Source: an uncultured Verrucomicrobiota bacterium (GTDB lineage: Bacteria > Verrucomicrobiota > Kiritimatiellia > RFP12 > UBA1067). From it: a stretch of DNA of 7,688 nucleotides. Of the stretch, positions 1 through 6,217 are shown piece by piece. Position 1 is the first letter of the stretch, and each line of letters starts with the position of its first letter. A program made the translations under genes and the position numbers. The stretch spans positions 1 through 7,688 of the forward strand of contig CAMEZU010000081.1 of assembly GCA_945947925.1 (NCBI GenBank). The letters are read 5' to 3'. A model generated the notes under the pieces. That model was given only the letters and a program-made list of their open reading frames with translations. It was not told the DNA's origin and did no database searches.

Positions 1-45
1 CAAGGGGGAAAATGAAAAAAATTTAGAAAGTTTTTCATAAAGCAG

Positions 46-64
46 AAAACGCGGTTAAACCGCG
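46..64 (-). terminator. Intrinsic terminator after queE
   Basis: A GC-only 5-bp stem (CGCGG at 50-54 paired with CCGCG at 60-64) closes a five-base loop. On the minus strand it is followed at once by TTTT (49-46) and a further T-rich stretch. It begins 33 nt after the queE stop codon, where a transcript end is expected. The flanking AAAA and TTTT could also pair around a bulged G, so the element may work in both directions. The stem is short, so efficiency is uncertain. The rest of 1-45 is AT-rich, unlike the coding DNA, and no gene in it can be supported. Confidence 0.7.
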
Positions 65-97
65 GTTTTCTTCTCGTTAGCTCCGTTGGCGCCCGTC

Positions 98-682
98 TCA
101 GCGGAAGCCGAGGACCTTGTGCAGCTGCACGGACAGCGACCAGCCGTCGAGCCTGCCCAGCGCGTCCTTCGCCGTGGCGAAGTCGATTTCGCCGTTCCTC
201 TCGCACGGCGAGACGTAGTAGTCCGTCGCGGCGATCCGCTCGCGCATCGCGCGGCAGAAGTCAACAGTCTCTCCGGACGACGCGACGACGCGCACCTCGT
301 CCGCCCGCGTCAGCACGACGCGGTCCGCATACTCCGCCTTCGGCGAGCACGCGACGTAGTCGACGTCGCCGAGCCAGGCCGGCGCGTTCGTCCCGTTCGT
401 CTCGACGCCGATCCAATATCCCGCCGCCTTGAGTGCGGCGACAAGGGCCGGCATCTCCTTCACGAGCGTCGGCTCCCCGCCGGTCAGAATCACGCTTTTC
501 GCCCGGAAGCCCCCGACCTCGCGGACGAGGTCCTCCAGCGTCAGCTCGAACCGCTGCCTGACGTCCGTATCGCACCACGGGCACGCGAGGTTGCACCCCG
601 CGAACCTGACGAACACAACGGGACGCCCCGTGTTGCGTCCCTCGCCCTGAAGGGACTCGAAGATCTCGACGAGGTGATACAT
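98..682 (-). CDS. queE: 7-carboxy-7-deazaguanine synthase QueE (radical SAM)
   Basis: A 194-residue cytoplasmic enzyme that converts 6-carboxy-5,6,7,8-tetrahydropterin to 7-carboxy-7-deazaguanine, the ring-contraction step towards preQ0 and queuosine tRNA modification. Visible motifs, in order, are QGEG at residues 12-15, the radical-SAM cluster C30-x3-C34-x2-C37 within FAGCNLACPWCDT, TGGEPT at 67-72, ETNGT at 94-98, SPK at 113-115 and QLHK at 186-189, ending in GFR. Length and motif order are typical of complete QueE. The ATG at 682 is chosen because MYHLVEIFESLQGEG is the normal family N-terminus, a GGAG site lies 5 nt upstream (691-688), and the codon shares its A with the stop of the esterase gene (TGATG), suggesting translational coupling. 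A longer open frame reaching 1225 is only antisense-frame openness over the esterase gene. No queC, queD or queF gene is present in the window. Confidence 0.96.
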   Translation of the reverse strand: MYHLVEIFESLQGEGRNTGRPVVFVRFAGCNLACPWCDTDVRQRFELTLEDLVREVGGFRAKSVILTGGEPTLVKEMPALVAALKAAGYWIGVETNGTNAPAWLGDVDYVACSPKAEYADRVVLTRADEVRVVASSGETVDFCRAMRERIAATDYYVSPCERNGEIDFATAKDALGRLDGWSLSVQLHKVLGFR

Positions 683-2268
683 CACTTCTCCAGCGCCTTG
701 ATCGCGAGCTCCGCGAAGGGAATCTTGTTGCGGGGGTGGACGTCGTTCGGATCGCCGAGTCCGGCCGCGAAGGTGTCGACGAAGATCGCGCCCTTCTCTT
801 CGCACGCCTTCTTCTGCGCGGCACGATAGGGTTCCCACCGACGGTTCAGCTTCGGGAGCCCCATCATCACGAACGGAATCTTCTTCTCGCCGCGCAGCTG
901 GTCGATAATCGCAAGATTCGTCTCGAGCATGTAGTCGTCGGCGAGCGGCACATCCGGCGCGATGTTGCGCGTCGCGTTCGACTCGCCCTGGTACCAGAGG
1001 ATGCCGTCGACCGGAAATTGATCGCGCTCGAGGCGCTTGATGCCCCGGTCGTACATCAACGAGACCGGCCACCAGGCGGCCTCCACGGCCTTGCCCTTCC
1101 GCCGGGGGAACTCGCGCCTGCACCACGCGCACGGGAAGTCGTCGTTCGCATGGATCTGGTGACGGTTCGTCGCAATCTTGCAGAGGTTCGGATAGACCGG
1201 CTTGCCGTCGGGTCCGACCTTGCACATCACCTGCTCCGACAGGAACGCCTCAGTCGGGGCTCCGCCCGCCGCGACATAGAGAAGACCGATTCGCTTCCCG
1301 GTCGCCTTCGCGCGGCGGATGGCGAAGCTCACGCCGATCGCGCACTTCTCAAGGCCGTTCTCCGGCGTCAGCTCCTTCCATCGGCCGTCGTTGAAGTCCC
1401 AGAAGTCGACCTTCACATCCTTCAACTGCGCGAGCTCGGCCTTCACGCGCGCCTTCTCCTCGGGCGTGCGGTTGTAAAAGCCCCATCCCTGCTGCATGTT
1501 CGACTGTCCCGCGCAGAGCCAGTACTCATGCGTCTTCGGCTTGCCGGGGAATCCGGGGCCATCCGGTCCGAGCGGCTTCCTGTGATCATCGGGATTCATC
1601 AGCGCCGCAAACGTGGCCGCCGCGATCGTCTTCGCGCCGTCGGCGTTCGGGTGGATCTTGTCGCGCGCGAAGACGGTGTCCATCGTGTCCCGGAACGGCT
1701 CCTGCATGTCGATGCCCGTCGCCTTGCAGCGGCGAGCGACCTCCTCAAGGTCGGCCTGCATGAGGAACGGCTCGGGACTCCGGTAGAAGCGCTGCCCCGC
1801 GATGAGCGGCGAGAGCTTCGTCCAGATGAAGAACCGCGTCTCCCTGTTCGCGCGCTTGTAGTCCGCAAGAAGCGCCATGTACTCCTTCACGAACTGTCCG
1901 CGCGTGCGGCCGCCCGAGTACTCCCTGATGTACTCGCCGCTATCGTTGATGCCGAGGTTGCAGATGACGATGTCGGGCTTGAACGCGAGCGCGTCCTGAT
2001 GCTCCTTCATCCACTTGTAGCCGCGCTTCTCCTTGCCGCGCATCGAGTCGAGGTAGATGCCGCGCCCGGAGTTGCCGAAGTTGCGGACCTCGTATTCGCC
2101 CGGCGCCTGCGCGTCGAGGAGCTTCTGCAGCTGCGCCGGATACGACTCCGTCTCGCGGTTCGCGAGGCCGAAGCCGTATGTAATCGAATCGCCGATGCAG
2201 GCGACCTTCGTCTTCGCCGAGGCGGCAAGCGCCGCGACGACCCCAAGAAGAAAGAGGAAACGTCTCAT
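682..2268 (-). CDS. Exported two-domain SGNH/sialate-O-acetylesterase-like carbohydrate esterase
   Basis: A 528-residue protein with a Sec signal peptide (MRRFLFLLGVVAALAASA, likely cut after residue 18) and two hydrolase domains in tandem. Domain 1 (about 20-225) is a GDSL/SGNH esterase: GDSIT at 26-30 with nucleophile S28, GNSG at 65-68, GIND at 106-109 and DKIH at 203-206. Domain 2 (about 245-526) resembles the sialate O-acetylesterase family: AGQSNM at 253-258 with S256, AAGG at 333-336, WYQGESN at 425-431 and DVHP at 509-512. A Gly/Pro-rich linker (about 231-245) joins them. Both active sites look intact, so it may remove two kinds of acyl group, most plausibly acetyl esters on glycans, in the periplasm or outside. 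The exact substrate cannot be read from sequence. It has its own promoter, its start codon lies in an inverted repeat, and it overlaps queE by one base. Confidence 0.9.
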   Translation of the reverse strand: MRRFLFLLGVVAALAASAKTKVACIGDSITYGFGLANRETESYPAQLQKLLDAQAPGEYEVRNFGNSGRGIYLDSMRGKEKRGYKWMKEHQDALAFKPDIVICNLGINDSGEYIREYSGGRTRGQFVKEYMALLADYKRANRETRFFIWTKLSPLIAGQRFYRSPEPFLMQADLEEVARRCKATGIDMQEPFRDTMDTVFARDKIHPNADGAKTIAAATFAALMNPDDHRKPLGPDGPGFPGKPKTHEYWLCAGQSNMQQGWGFYNRTPEEKARVKAELAQLKDVKVDFWDFNDGRWKELTPENGLEKCAIGVSFAIRRAKATGKRIGLLYVAAGGAPTEAFLSEQVMCKVGPDGKPVYPNLCKIATNRHQIHANDDFPCAWCRREFPRRKGKAVEAAWWPVSLMYDRGIKRLERDQFPVDGILWYQGESNATRNIAPDVPLADDYMLETNLAIIDQLRGEKKIPFVMMGLPKLNRRWEPYRAAQKKACEEKGAIFVDTFAAGLGDPNDVHPRNKIPFAELAIKALEK

Positions 2269-2292
2269 GTGCCTATTATAGCACAGGAGACG
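2261..2292 (-). repeat. 12-bp inverted repeat around the esterase -10 box and start codon
   Basis: Arms CGTCTCATGTGC (2261-2272) and GCACAGGAGACG (2281-2292) are reverse complements at 11 of 12 positions; the mismatch is 2267 against 2286. The 8-nt centre CTATTATA contains the TATAAT -10 box of the minus strand. The esterase ATG (2268-2266) lies inside one arm. In RNA read from upstream this gives a 12-bp hairpin with an 8-nt loop, followed by a pyrimidine-rich run (TTTCCTCTTTCTTCTT) inside the first esterase codons. It could be an operator, a read-through terminator, a start-codon-hiding hairpin, or more than one of these. The repeat itself is directly seen; the function is inferred. Confidence 0.85.
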
Positions 2293-2303
2293 CCTTCTGT
2301 CCG
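2275..2303 (-). promoter_or_regulatory. Promoter of esterase-queE operon, probably leaderless
   Basis: On the minus strand a perfect TATAAT (2280-2275) is preceded by TGC, making an extended -10. Seventeen bases further upstream is CGGACA (2303-2298), which matches the -35 consensus at four of six positions. Only six bases (AGGCAC) separate the -10 box from the ATG, so a normal start 6-8 nt downstream of the -10 would fall on or beside the initiation codon. The ATG itself is fixed by the signal peptide that begins there. Confidence 0.75.
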
Positions 2304-2316
2304 TTGTCGGATGCGT

Positions 2317-3276
2317 TTACTTGACGCAGGGACGGAGAATCATGTTCTTGTAGTCCGCGTCGGAGTGATCGCCCTGGAGGTAGATCGGACCCTTGACGAA
2401 CTCGTTCGCGTCGATCGCGCCGCCGGTGATGCCCACGACGGGCGCGTTGTCGATGATTGTCGTGCCGTTGAGGACGACCGTCAGGTGGCGCTTATAGAGC
2501 GTCACGTCCACGTGCTGCCACTCGCCCGCGGGCTTCTCGGCGGCGACGGACGGCGTCACGCGGCCGTAGTAGGCGGCCATGTTGTGCATGTCGACCGGCT
2601 TGCCGTAGCTGTCGAGGGTCTGGATCTCGTAGCGGCCGCGGAGGTAGACGCCGGAGTTGGAATCCTTCGGCACGCGCACGTCATACGCCAGGTTGAAATC
2701 GTAGAAGTCGTTGCGCAGGGTCATCAGGTTCGAGCCGTGCCTCTTCTTGCCCTTGTCGTCGACCGGCAGGCAGTTCGAGAGGACCTGCTCGCCGTTCTCG
2801 GTCTTCATAGACCAGCCGAACGGCGCCTTCGTGTCCATCGCCTTCCAGCCGGCGAGACCGTCCTTCAGGAGGTCGATCGGCGCGCCCAGCACGGCGTCCT
2901 TCGTCGAGGCGGGCTCGATCTCGGGATTGCGCCAGCCAGTGAGCTCGCCCAGCACCTTGCCGTCCTTTTTCTCAACGACCGTACCGACGAGCTTGTCGCC
3001 CTTCACCTCGCCCGTAATCGTCAGACCCCACGGATGCTCGATGGAGAACGTCTTGCCCTTGACCGTGCAGGACTTCATCGGGATCGGGGACGCCCAGCGC
3101 CAGAGGACGACGGCCTCGGCCGTGCCGTCCGCCTTCTCGGTGAGGATCATATGGCCCGCGTTCATCGCGTCGTAGGGGAGCTTGAGCCCCCAGTTGCCGG
3201 CGACGGGCTTGTCGCAACAGACGCAGCCGGACAGCAGCGCGGCGGCCGAAAGGGAGAGAATTGTCGTTATCTTCAT
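2317..3276 (-). CDS. DUF1080 (3-keto-disaccharide hydrolase family) lipoprotein
   Basis: A 319-residue lipoprotein. The signal sequence ends in the lipobox LSGC with the lipidated cysteine at C18; a V at +2 rather than D favours outer-membrane sorting if Lol rules apply. Residues about 25-117 form an N-terminal beta-rich domain (GNWGLKLP, WRWASPIP, ending GWRNPEI). Residues about 133-316 form the concanavalin-like DUF1080 domain (PF06439), with DLLKDGLAGWKA, SGVYLRGRYEIQ at 208-219, LNGTTIIDN, and GPIYLQGDHSDADYKNM near the end. Some family members hydrolyse 3-keto-glycosides; others may only bind sugar, so activity here is unproven. The start at 3276 is chosen because the lipoprotein signal begins there, with an AAGGA site 10 nt upstream. 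The frame is open 30 codons further up but overlaps the end of kinase B. With 31 nt between them and no terminator, it probably shares the kinase transcript. Confidence 0.88.
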   Translation of the reverse strand: MKITTILSLSAAALLSGCVCCDKPVAGNWGLKLPYDAMNAGHMILTEKADGTAEAVVLWRWASPIPMKSCTVKGKTFSIEHPWGLTITGEVKGDKLVGTVVEKKDGKVLGELTGWRNPEIEPASTKDAVLGAPIDLLKDGLAGWKAMDTKAPFGWSMKTENGEQVLSNCLPVDDKGKKRHGSNLMTLRNDFYDFNLAYDVRVPKDSNSGVYLRGRYEIQTLDSYGKPVDMHNMAAYYGRVTPSVAAEKPAGEWQHVDVTLYKRHLTVVLNGTTIIDNAPVVGITGGAIDANEFVKGPIYLQGDHSDADYKNMILRPCVK

Positions 3277-3307
3277 GGAACTGTATTCCTTTTTTTCTGT
3301 TTTTGGT
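3277..3307 (-). promoter_or_regulatory. A-rich leader with ribosome-site hairpin before the lipoprotein gene
   Basis: The gap between kinase B and the lipoprotein gene reads as strongly A-rich on the minus strand, including a run of seven A (3296-3290), unlike the GC-rich surroundings. Next to the ATG it reads GGAATACAGTTCC (3289-3277), which can fold into a 5-bp stem (GGAAU with GUUCC, including one G-U pair) around a 3-nt loop. This places the AAGGA ribosome site in the stem, directly against the start codon. I see no convincing -10 or -35 here. The hairpin is small and its effect is inference. Confidence 0.45.
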
Positions 3308-4429
3308 TTAGCGAATGAAACAAAAGGCGACGCCTGCCGCCAGCGCGAGGAGCGCCAGCGCGGCAAGGGCGTATCGGACGCGCCGGAACAGGCGCTTGCG
3401 CTTCAGCGAGGCGACGAAGCCCGAGATCTCCACGTCCTCCGTCGGGAAGGACAGCGTCGCGGCCGGCTTGTCGGGTAGCTTCGCGAGGAGGTCGCGCACG
3501 GACTTCACCGTCGGCGCGGAATCCGCCGCCTCGGCGTACTGGACCTGCGCCGACGCCGGACGGGACAGGTGATAGCCGAGCTTCTCGAATTCCGCGAGCA
3601 GGCTCGTCGGATCCGCGATGCGACGCTCCCGCTCCTTCACGCACATCCTGCGGATCAGCACCGCCAGCAGGGGCTTCACGTTGCGGTTGTAGTCGCGGAT
3701 GTCCGGGAACGGGTCCTCGGACAACGTCTGCGCCAGGATCTGCGGCGCATTCGGTCCGTCGTAGGGCGGACGTCCCGCGATCATCTCGAAAAGGACGACG
3801 CCGAGGGAGTAGATGTCCGCGCGCGTGTCGACGTGCGCCGGGTCGATCGCCTGCTCCGGCGCGACGTACGAAGGCGTCCCGAAGACCGTCTCGGTCGTCG
3901 TGTTGAGGGAATCCTTGATGTCGTCCGACTTCGCGATGCCGAGGTCCACGAGCTTCACGAGTCCGTCAGGCTGGATCATGATATTCTCGGGCTTGATGTC
4001 CCGGTGCACGACGTGGTACTTCTGCGCGGCCTCGAGCGCGCTCGCGACCTGCAGGATCACCTCCACCGCACGGTCCGGGTCGAAGTGCCCCGCGAAGGCG
4101 ATCGCCTGCCGGAGGTCGCCGCCCGAGACGTAGTCCATCACCAGGTAGTAAAGCCCCCGCTCCTCGTCGAACCCGCAGTCATGGACCGCGACCAGGTTCG
4201 GATGGCGGATGCGCGTAGCGATCTTCGCCTCGCGGAGGAATCGCTTCACGTAGCTGTCGTTCTCCTTCGCGACATCGGGAAAGAGCACCTTGAGCGCGAA
4301 GAGCGTGTCGAGCATCTCGTGACGGACGAGGTACACCGCGCCGAGTCCGCCGTTGCCGAGAAGCCGCTCGACCACATACCCGTGAAACCGGTCGCCCGGG
4401 TTGAAGACGTCTTGCTTGCCGAAATTCAC
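3308..4429 (-). CDS. Membrane-anchored eukaryote-like Ser/Thr protein kinase (kinase B)
   Basis: A 373-residue kinase with all key elements: glycine loop GNGGLG at 25-30, ATP-binding K47 in FALKVL, helix-C E67, catalytic HRDIKPEN at 142-149 (D144), metal-binding DLG at 162-164 in place of DFG, APE at 190-192, DIYSLG at 205-210 and R270. The activation loop holds a cluster of possible phospho-sites (S174, T177-T179, T181). After the kinase domain (about 19-283) comes a roughly 60-residue linker, a basic patch (KRKRLFRR), and one C-terminal helix (about 353-371) ending at the last residues, so the kinase faces the cytoplasm with essentially nothing outside. There are no PASTA, FHA or other sensor domains. 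Translation starts with GTG, overlapping the phosphatase stop as GTGA, with GGAGG six bases upstream. It is a paralogue of kinase A; both share FPDIR in the C-lobe. Confidence 0.95.
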   Translation of the reverse strand: MNFGKQDVFNPGDRFHGYVVERLLGNGGLGAVYLVRHEMLDTLFALKVLFPDVAKENDSYVKRFLREAKIATRIRHPNLVAVHDCGFDEERGLYYLVMDYVSGGDLRQAIAFAGHFDPDRAVEVILQVASALEAAQKYHVVHRDIKPENIMIQPDGLVKLVDLGIAKSDDIKDSLNTTTETVFGTPSYVAPEQAIDPAHVDTRADIYSLGVVLFEMIAGRPPYDGPNAPQILAQTLSEDPFPDIRDYNRNVKPLLAVLIRRMCVKERERRIADPTSLLAEFEKLGYHLSRPASAQVQYAEAADSAPTVKSVRDLLAKLPDKPAATLSFPTEDVEISGFVASLKRKRLFRRVRYALAALALLALAAGVAFCFIR

Positions 4430-5223
4430 CGCATGCCTCCGACCTTGACCACGACCATCGTGTAATTGTCGACCGCGCCCCCGTCAAGCGTCTTGCGCTC
4501 CAGGCGCGCCGCCACGTCCTCGGCCCGACCGCCCGCCGCGAAAGCCTCCCGGATCCCCTCGTCGGACACCATGTCGTAGACGCCGTCCGAGCAGATGAGA
4601 ATCCAGTCCCCTTCCCGGAGATCGACCTTCTTCCAGTCCGGCTGCACCTCGGACTCGATGCCGACCGCCCGCGTCAGCACGTGCGACAGCTTGCCGATAC
4701 GCAGGCCGAGTCCCTCCGACAGGCCTTTCATCGACCCGCGCCGGCTCAGCTCGCCGGCCATCGTGTGGTCATGGGTCAGCTGCGCAACCGCACCGTCCCG
4801 GATCCGGTACACCCGGCTGTCCCCGACGTAGCCGATCACGGCCGACGGATCCTTCGCCCGTTCGTCCACCGCAAAGACCGTCACCGTGGTCGCCATCTGA
4901 CGGTAGCCCGCCTTCTGCGCGTAAGCCCGGATCTCCCGGTTCGCCGTGCGGATCGCCTCCGCCGCCCGATGCACCCGCTCGGGGAATGGCGTCCGGCACG
5001 CTACCGCCTTCCCGATGCACCGGCAGACGATGTCCGAGGCCTCGGCCCCGCCTTCGCCGCCGCCCATGCCGTCCGCCACGCAGAAGAAGGCCCTGCCGCG
5101 GTTGACGAGGAAATGGTCCTGGTTGTCCGCCCGCACCAGGCCGCAGGCACTCAGCGACGCCACGTCCAGGATGCGCCGCCGACGCACGGACGGAAACAGC
5201 CGGCTCAGAAATCCCCACTTCAT
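4426..5223 (-). CDS. PP2C-family Ser/Thr protein phosphatase
   Basis: A 265-residue soluble metal-dependent phosphatase, the expected eraser for the two flanking kinases. Motifs of bacterial PP2C enzymes are in order: RADNQD at 31-36, DGMGGG at 51-56 (metal-ligand D51), MATTV at 110-114 where many relatives have GTT, GDSRVYR at 134-140, LTHDHT at 149-154, LTRAVG at 183-188, CSDGVYD at 211-217 (D213) and DN at 252-253. Length is normal and no metal-binding residue appears lost. A basic patch (RRRR) lies near residues 14-17; there is no membrane segment. The ATG at 5223 overlaps the kinase A stop by four bases (ATGA) and has GGAGG six bases upstream; an open frame 16 codons longer would enter kinase A and lacks support. 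The gene ends overlapping kinase B, so the three proteins are probably made together. Confidence 0.95.
   Translation of the reverse strand: MKWGFLSRLFPSVRRRRILDVASLSACGLVRADNQDHFLVNRGRAFFCVADGMGGGEGGAEASDIVCRCIGKAVACRTPFPERVHRAAEAIRTANREIRAYAQKAGYRQMATTVTVFAVDERAKDPSAVIGYVGDSRVYRIRDGAVAQLTHDHTMAGELSRRGSMKGLSEGLGLRIGKLSHVLTRAVGIESEVQPDWKKVDLREGDWILICSDGVYDMVSDEGIREAFAAGGRAEDVAARLERKTLDGGAVDNYTMVVVKVGGMR
4427..4440 (-). promoter_or_regulatory. Ribosome site fixing the GTG start of kinase B
   Basis: GGAGG (4440-4436) lies six bases before the GTG at 4429-4427, inside the last codons of the phosphatase gene. The nearby ATG at 4434-4432 is in the phosphatase frame, two codons before its stop, and cannot start the kinase. 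The GTGA overlap makes coupled translation likely. Confidence 0.8.
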
Positions 5224-6209
5224 ACGCCCCCTCCGATCGCCGCCAGCAGCGCCACGATCAGCGCGAGGCACGCCAGCACCAGCGCCGCCAGCGCGTACAG
5301 GACGCTCCTGTCCCGATACCAGGCGACGGCCGGAGCGGTCGCACGCGAACGCGCCAGCGCCTCAAGCAGCGCTCGCGCCGACGCGGGACGGCGCGCCGCC
5401 TCGGGATGCGTCATCGACGCCACGAGCTCCGCCAGCTCCGGCGGAACGTCCGACCGACGCGTCCGGATGTCCGGGAACGTCTGGCCGTCCAGCGCCTTCG
5501 CCAGCAGGCTCATCGCCGGCAGACCTTCGTTGGGACGACGCCCCGCCAGCATCTCGTACATCATCACGCCCAGCGAGTAGATGTCGCTCCGGATGTCCAC
5601 CGCATGCGAATCGAGCATCTGCTCCGGCGACATGTAGGCGGGCGTCCCCACCACCGCCTCCGCCCGCGTCTTGTGTACGTCCGCCTTGCTGCCCGGACGC
5701 GAGAAGCGCACGATGCCCAGGTCCGCCAGCTTCGCCGTCCCGTCCTGCGAGAACAGCACGTTCTCCGGCTTCAGGTCGCGGTGGACGAGCCCGTTCGCCT
5801 CGATGCACACGAGCGCACGCGCGAGGTCCGTCGCGACGGACGCGACGCCCGTCAGCGAAAAGCCGTCCGGGGACGCCTTGAGCGCATCCCGCAACGTCCC
5901 GCCCGGCAGGTATTCCATCACCAGAAAGCTCAGCCCCGTGTCCGGGTCACGTCCCGCCTCGCGGACCGACAGCAGGTTCGGATGCCGAACCTTCATCGCC
6001 AGTTCCGCCTCGCCGACAAAGCGGCTGACAAAGCCCGGATCGCTCTGCGCGTGCTCCGGATCGAGCACCTTCACGGCATACTCGGTCCCGCTCGCCTCGT
6101 CCAGGACAAGGTAAACCTCCCCCGCGCCGCCCTTGCCGAGTAGCCGGAGAACCTTATAGGCGCCGAAATATCCGCCGATTGTCAGGATGGTCGATTCCGC
6201 TTCAGACAT
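5220..6209 (-). CDS. Membrane-anchored eukaryote-like Ser/Thr protein kinase (kinase A)
   Basis: A 329-residue kinase, first gene of the signalling cassette. Complete catalytic set: glycine loop GKGGAG at 25-30, K47 in YAVKVL, E67, HRDLKPEN at 143-150 (D145), DLG at 163-165 in place of DFG, SPE at 194-196 where APE is usual, DIYSLG at 209-214 and R274. The domain covers about 18-286. Its activation loop (166-190) has few possible phospho-sites (S170, S174, T181), unlike the Thr cluster in kinase B. A single hydrophobic helix at about 303-325 precedes a tail of a few residues, so it is tail-anchored with the kinase in the cytoplasm and no outside sensor. The ATG at 6209 is the only reasonable start, since the next Met is residue 72, beyond the glycine loop. 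No Shine-Dalgarno precedes it; an extended -10 lies eight bases upstream. Its stop overlaps the phosphatase start. Confidence 0.95.
   Translation of the reverse strand: MSEAESTILTIGGYFGAYKVLRLLGKGGAGEVYLVLDEASGTEYAVKVLDPEHAQSDPGFVSRFVGEAELAMKVRHPNLLSVREAGRDPDTGLSFLVMEYLPGGTLRDALKASPDGFSLTGVASVATDLARALVCIEANGLVHRDLKPENVLFSQDGTAKLADLGIVRFSRPGSKADVHKTRAEAVVGTPAYMSPEQMLDSHAVDIRSDIYSLGVMMYEMLAGRRPNEGLPAMSLLAKALDGQTFPDIRTRRSDVPPELAELVASMTHPEAARRPASARALLEALARSRATAPAVAWYRDRSVLYALAALVLACLALIVALLAAIGGGV
5224..5234 (-). promoter_or_regulatory. Ribosome site fixing the phosphatase start
   Basis: GGAGG (5234-5230) inside the end of kinase A lies six bases before the ATG at 5223-5221. The same six-base spacing is used for kinase B, which supports the shorter start over the in-frame upstream ATG at 5271. 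Confidence 0.75.
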
Positions 6210-6217
6210 TGCCCAAG

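Noticed and set aside
1..38. A possible gene start on the minus strand at 38 (Met-Lys-Asn-Phe) running off the left edge
   Set aside because: It lies in the T-rich tail of the terminator, has no ribosome site and is too short to judge. A four-codon plus-strand frame after GGGGG (MKKI) at 12-26 is also dismissed.
683..1225. A longer N-terminus for QueE
   Set aside because: The extension overlaps the esterase gene in another frame and has no homology. The family N-terminus starts exactly at the ATG at 682, which also has a ribosome site.
2269..2316. A classic intrinsic terminator for the lipoprotein gene
   Set aside because: The strong hairpin is there but the following run is mixed C and T rather than a T-tract and lies in esterase codons, so I describe it as an inverted repeat with possible terminator action only.
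736..3318. An 860-codon open frame on the plus strand
   Set aside because: It runs antisense across the esterase and lipoprotein genes, which have clear family motifs. Its product is low-complexity, rich in R, V, L, H and D with no recognisable domain, as expected for the antisense frame of GC-rich coding DNA.
3569..4465. A 298-codon plus-strand open frame over kinase B
   Set aside because: Shadow of the kinase gene; no domain, ribosome site or independent promoter.
5406..6143. A 245-codon plus-strand open frame over kinase A
   Set aside because: Antisense shadow with Arg-rich composition, opposite to a kinase with a full set of catalytic motifs.
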